Shown here: positions 60,511 through 64,000 of the stretch, piece after piece | How the letters are laid out: each line of letters begins with the position of its first letter | Numbering within the stretch: the first letter of the stretch is position 1 | Translations under genes and position numbers: made by a program | Notes under the pieces: model-generated | Told to the model about the DNA's origin: nothing | Seen by the model: only the letters and a program-made list of their open reading frames with translations | Database searches by the model: none | Origin: Megamerina dolium | Taxonomy: Eukaryota > Arthropoda > Insecta > Diptera > Megamerinidae | DNA: 64,000 nt | Assembly (NCBI GenBank): GCA_963854835.1 | Contig: OY978525.1 | Coordinates: 112,144,018 to 112,208,017 of the forward strand | Reading direction: 5' to 3'

Positions 60511-61792
60511 AAGGGTTATCCATTTGGCGGTTTCATAAGTATATGTAAATAAAACACATATAAAATATTTTTTATCATGATATTTCTTTTTTATTATAAA
60601 GTTTGAACGTTGACATTATGTGTGAAATACTACATCATTTAAATGACCACCATGCGAATTGTTGCAAGCATCGATTCTTTTGAGGTAATTTTCGACCACT
60701 TTTTGACACATATTGGGCGGTGACGAATGTTGGTTTTTAGGTGCTCAAGAGTTAAAGGTTTATCTGCATAAATACGGTCTTTCCCGTAGCCCCACAAAAA
60801 AAAGTCAAGCGGTGTCAAATCGCATGATCTTGGTGGCCACTTGATATCGCCACGACGAGAAATTACGCGGCCAGAAAATTTCTCTTGCCATATTCGCTCG
60901 AGTTGTGTGGCATGTGGCACCGTCTTGTTGAAACCACATATTCTCTAAGTCGTATTCTTCAATAGCAGGCAAAAAAAAAGTCGGTTATCATATGACCATA
61001 ACGCTCCGAATTGACGGTGACAGTCGTTCCATCGTCGTTTTCGAAGAAGTAAGGTCCAATCACACCTCCGGACCAAAGAGCGCACCAAGTAGTGACTTTT
61101 TGTGGATGTAGTGGCCTCTCTTCAATTACTTGAGGATTCTCAGAACCCCAAATACGACAATTTTGTTTGTTAACATACCCACCGAGTGAGAAATGTGCTT
61201 CGTCGCTGAAGAAAATTTTGTTCGAAAAATCGCCGTCCACCGCCTGTTGTTCAAGCACCCATTCGACGTATCTACGACGTTGTGAATGGTCAGCTGGCTT
61301 CAGTTGTTGTGTGAGCTGGATTTTATATGGATGTAGGTGTAGATCCAAATGCAAAATACGCCATAATGTGCCGTAAGACAGTCCTAATTCCTGAGAACGA
61401 CGAGGAATCGACACATTCGGGTCTTCGGCAACACTTTCACTTACAGCAGCGATATTTTCGGTGGTACGAGCGAAACGATGATGCACAGGCCTTTCAATAT
61501 CTGTATCCGATCCAGTCTCTTCATATTTCTTCACAATTTTGCCAATTGCTTGCGTAGTTGGACGATTATGTAAACCATAATCTCCTCTTAAAGCACGATA
61601 TATGGCTGTGGCAGAATCACCATTTTTGTAGTAGGTTTTTACAATTTTAATGCATTGTGCCATAGTTAAGCGATCCATTTTCGCAAATGTCCGACTTTGA
61701 ACTGAAAAAGAAAGAAATTGTTTTCACAACTCAGTTTGACAGATGTCGAATTCTAGCCCTATACTTTTGAAATCGCGAAATGGATAACCCTT
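60511..61792 (-). mobile_element. DD41D Tc1/mariner element (rosa-like), copy 2
   Basis: Ends match copy 1 (AAGGGTTATCCATTTGGCGG at the left, its complement at the right) and abut TA at 60509-60510 and 61793-61794. The length is 1282 bp. It is inverted relative to copy 1 with about 20 kb between them. The sequences are near-identical over most of their length, which implies recent activity of the family in this lineage. Confidence 0.92.
60639..61678 (-). pseudogene. DD41D transposase, copy 2 (frameshifts)
   Basis: ATG at 61678 opens MDRLTMAQCIKIVKTYY and the frame runs 239 codons through both HTH regions and the first Asp block (NKIFFSDEAHFSLGG). A run of nine A (minus strand T) at about 60971-60979, eight in copy 1, shifts the frame before the second Asp. 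An 8-base deletion near 60890 follows (ERIW-QEKF against copy 1 NMALLQEKF). Another deletion near 60720 removes the sequence matching VMAEIPPN. The lesions differ from those in copy 1. Confidence 0.9.
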
Positions 61793-61794
61793 TA

Positions 61795-63439
61795 CATACG
61801 AGTGCATATACATCAAAAATTGCGTGCAAGAAATGATTTTCAAATTGAATGATCGTTGATTATAATAAAGTAATACATATAGTAATGTACGTCAAATGAT
61901 GATATACGTCTGCATTGTATGTGTATATTAGAGCATCATTCACACAAACAAACTCCACAGACATTTTTATTAACGGTTCGTTTAATTTACAAGGTAACTT
62001 GTAAGTACGAGTATGTACGTACATAGTGAGTGCTAAAGATGTATCAAATAGTAAATCGTAGTCATATGTGGTTGCAATGCAACACCTTGAAAAACAGTTT
62101 AAATCATGTTATTACAATCATTATATATTGTAGTTGATATTTAAAAGAATGTGTATGTAATTAATTTAATTGAAAAATCAAACTATCGTACATGTACATG
62201 TATATACATACTTACATACTTACATGTCAGGTATGTACTTTCAAATAGTTTGAAAAAAATTCCAAATTAATACAAAATGAAATTGCAAAACAAACAAAAA
62301 AAAAAAAACAAAAGAAAAATATAGCGAAAACATAAATTAGAGTTTAATGAAATTTAATTGTTTGCAAAGACGAAAAAAAAAACTGTTAATGGATATACTA
62401 CATATACTATATATATAAATAAACACACATTTTTTCTACCATATACTATATACCTACATATATGATCTTAGTTATTATAAAATGCATTGTATACATTGTA
62501 TATAGCTGATGAAGAAAAGAGAGTTGTTCAATTAATGGCAACATTTTGACCTTGACATATGAGCTAAATGTATGAGATTGTAATACGAATGCATATGTAT
62601 TTGGATGCATGGCGCTAATTTACAACATACTGAAATTGAAAGTCATATATTTTTTGCTATGAATAAGTGAAAGAAAATTATTACATGTGTACTCGTACCT
62701 ACGTAGCATGCATGAGTACAGAGAGTACTATGCATATGAATAAATTGATTGTTGTTTTTTAAAGAAAGATATCAGGTTGTAAAGCAGCATTCGACTATTG
62801 CGTCTTCTTTTCGTAAATTAAATAGAAAAAATAGATATGAATCTCTCCTACAGAATGTCTCTAGAGTGATACCGAATGATGAAGCGTTCTTATAAAAGAA
62901 TTTCCAACAGATGAAGAATTGCGCGGAAGATGACAATCAACAGCAAATGTAAGGTCACAGTTGAGTCAGAATTCGAATCTACAATATCATACACAGAAGC
63001 TGAAGTACTGATCTGCGACAATTAATGTCGTGTGTTTTCCAGGAACTGAATATAATTATATATTTATTCTTCCCATATAGCAGAAATCTTGAAAAATTTA
63101 TAAAATATAAATAAAACTTTTTTTTATATTTTTGGTTCTTTTATTTTAAATTAAATTTAAAAAAGTTTTTTTTTTTTGCCTGGAAATATCACTCCTTTTG
63201 TTACTCATACTATGAAGGACTCTAACATTTTAACAAGAGGCATATAAATTATATAAAACTTTAACAGAATACTAAGAAATTATATTTCTGTATCTTATTC
63301 TGGTCGACCGCCAACAGCTATAAATTACAAAAATATCAACAAAATTAAGAATTACAAAAATCATTGTATGACAGATGAACATTCATATTGCCAGTGTTAT
63401 TTTATCGAACACAATTGATGTGTATGAGCTGATCATTAA
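61795..63439. other. Gene-free stretch
   Basis: AT-rich DNA with ACATACTTACATACTTACAT-like words (62203-62225) and TA palindromes (62401-62420). No gene supported. Confidence 0.5.
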
Positions 63440-63760
63440 AGGAGAAACGACTTTAATACTTCGAAAGACACGCCAAAGTCATTTTGCAACATAACAACGT
63501 TCATCAACATGTTGCTGAAATCGTTCAAACATACATAGAAACACTGAAATGGAAAGTCCTACCCCACCCGATATTGCTTTCTCCGATTATAACTTGTTCC
63601 GATCGATGACATACGATCTGGAAGAACAGCACTTTCATTCTTAGGAAGTAACCAAAAGTGGGTCAATTCGATAATTCGTCTCAAAAAACAAGATCGAATT
63701 CAATTGATCGATTTCCTACGATTTCTCGAACATAGAATCAAAATATAAGAAAAAAAATTC
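63440..63760 (+). pseudogene. Mariner C-terminal remnant
   Basis: The + strand translation in mixed frames gives a degraded HxDNARPH-like block (63480-63510). PTPPDIAFSDYNLFRSMTYDLEEQHF (third catalytic Asp region) follows, then a disrupted tail. This matches the SxDxAPSDYHLFRSMxHxLxEQHF part of mariner transposases. The N-terminal two thirds are absent and the remnant is followed by a SINE fragment. Confidence 0.72.
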
Positions 63761-63824
63761 ATTTATATTTTCAAATGTTTATATTTCAATAAGTGGAAGG
63801 ATGTCGCCAATTTGAAAAAAGAAA

Positions 63825-63925
63825 AATCGAAAGAAAAATCTTGTCGATCTTAAAGTTGTGCTTCAGCCGGGGACCTACAGATCAGAAGGCCAACAAACTA
63901 ACCACTGAACTACTACACCCACCCA
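63825..63925 (-). repeat. SINE fragment with deleted B box
   Basis: GAAAGAAAAATCTTGTCGAT and the following sequence match the SINE upstream of its head (compare 43727-43747). The head region CTACAGATCAGAAGGCCAAC..ACTAACCACTGA is present. About 11 bases that contain the B box are missing between GCCGGG and GACCTACAG. This copy could not be transcribed from its own internal promoter. Confidence 0.7.
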
Positions 63926-64000
63926 TTGAACTAGAAGCAATTATGATCGACATATCACTGCTGTAGTATGAATAAATTTAATTGAGTAAATATTATGATT

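Overview
The window is nuclear DNA of a higher dipteran, most probably a true fruit fly (Tephritidae). It is strongly AT-rich and packed with microsatellites and Tc1/mariner-type transposons. It also holds (GTCC)n-bearing interspersed repeats, a tRNA-derived SINE family and the decayed ends of non-LTR retrotransposons. There is no prokaryotic organisation. The species assignment is an inference from repeat types and gene style, not a database match.

Only one host gene can be reconstructed with confidence. Five exons on the + strand between 14500 and 21950 splice in frame. They encode at least 1455 residues: the end of a signal peptide, one six-cysteine peritrophin-A chitin-binding domain (CX14CX5CX13CX12CX7C), and then a very long low-complexity Thr/Ser-rich and Gln-rich tail. 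This is the architecture of a CPAP1 (cuticular protein analogous to peritrophins, one domain). Its initiator exon is not securely identified. The second intron of the five-exon model contains a roughly 500-bp tandem array. The window opens with what looks like the last 29 codons of another + strand gene (3-92, poly(A) signal at 501). At 50108-50652 there is a plausible TATA-type promoter and 5' exon of a further + strand gene, whose body would lie beyond the right edge.

Most of the rest is mobile DNA. Left flank: a SINE (816-1121), a non-LTR fragment (1595-2150), a mariner with an internal duplication and a nested retrotransposon insertion (4114-5766), a 1.6-kb (GTCC)n repeat (6341-7911) and an internally deleted mariner (11559-12465). 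Middle: two more copies of the (GTCC)n repeat (25692-27276, 30313-31775), a Tc1-like remnant, a GC-rich segment of unknown origin (29530-30200), and deleted mariners at 33454-34312 and 37830-38215. Right part: two DD41D transposons in opposite orientation (39130-40416, 60511-61792), two tandem arrays (42200-43400, 43880-44400) separated by a SINE with clear target-site duplications, a 1.29-kb mariner (47905-49190), a mariner 5' remnant (54250-54710), a third DD41D-like element split by a jockey/R1-like LINE (58400-59500), and a mariner 3' remnant (63440-63760).

No transposase open reading frame is intact, so all copies look non-autonomous. The most informative signals are structural. They are the regularly spaced CCACGCCC motifs inside the (GTCC)n repeats, the evenly spaced CRE-like palindromes at 43888-44332, the SINE with a 3' oligo-T tail, and the nested insertions whose target duplications give a relative chronology.
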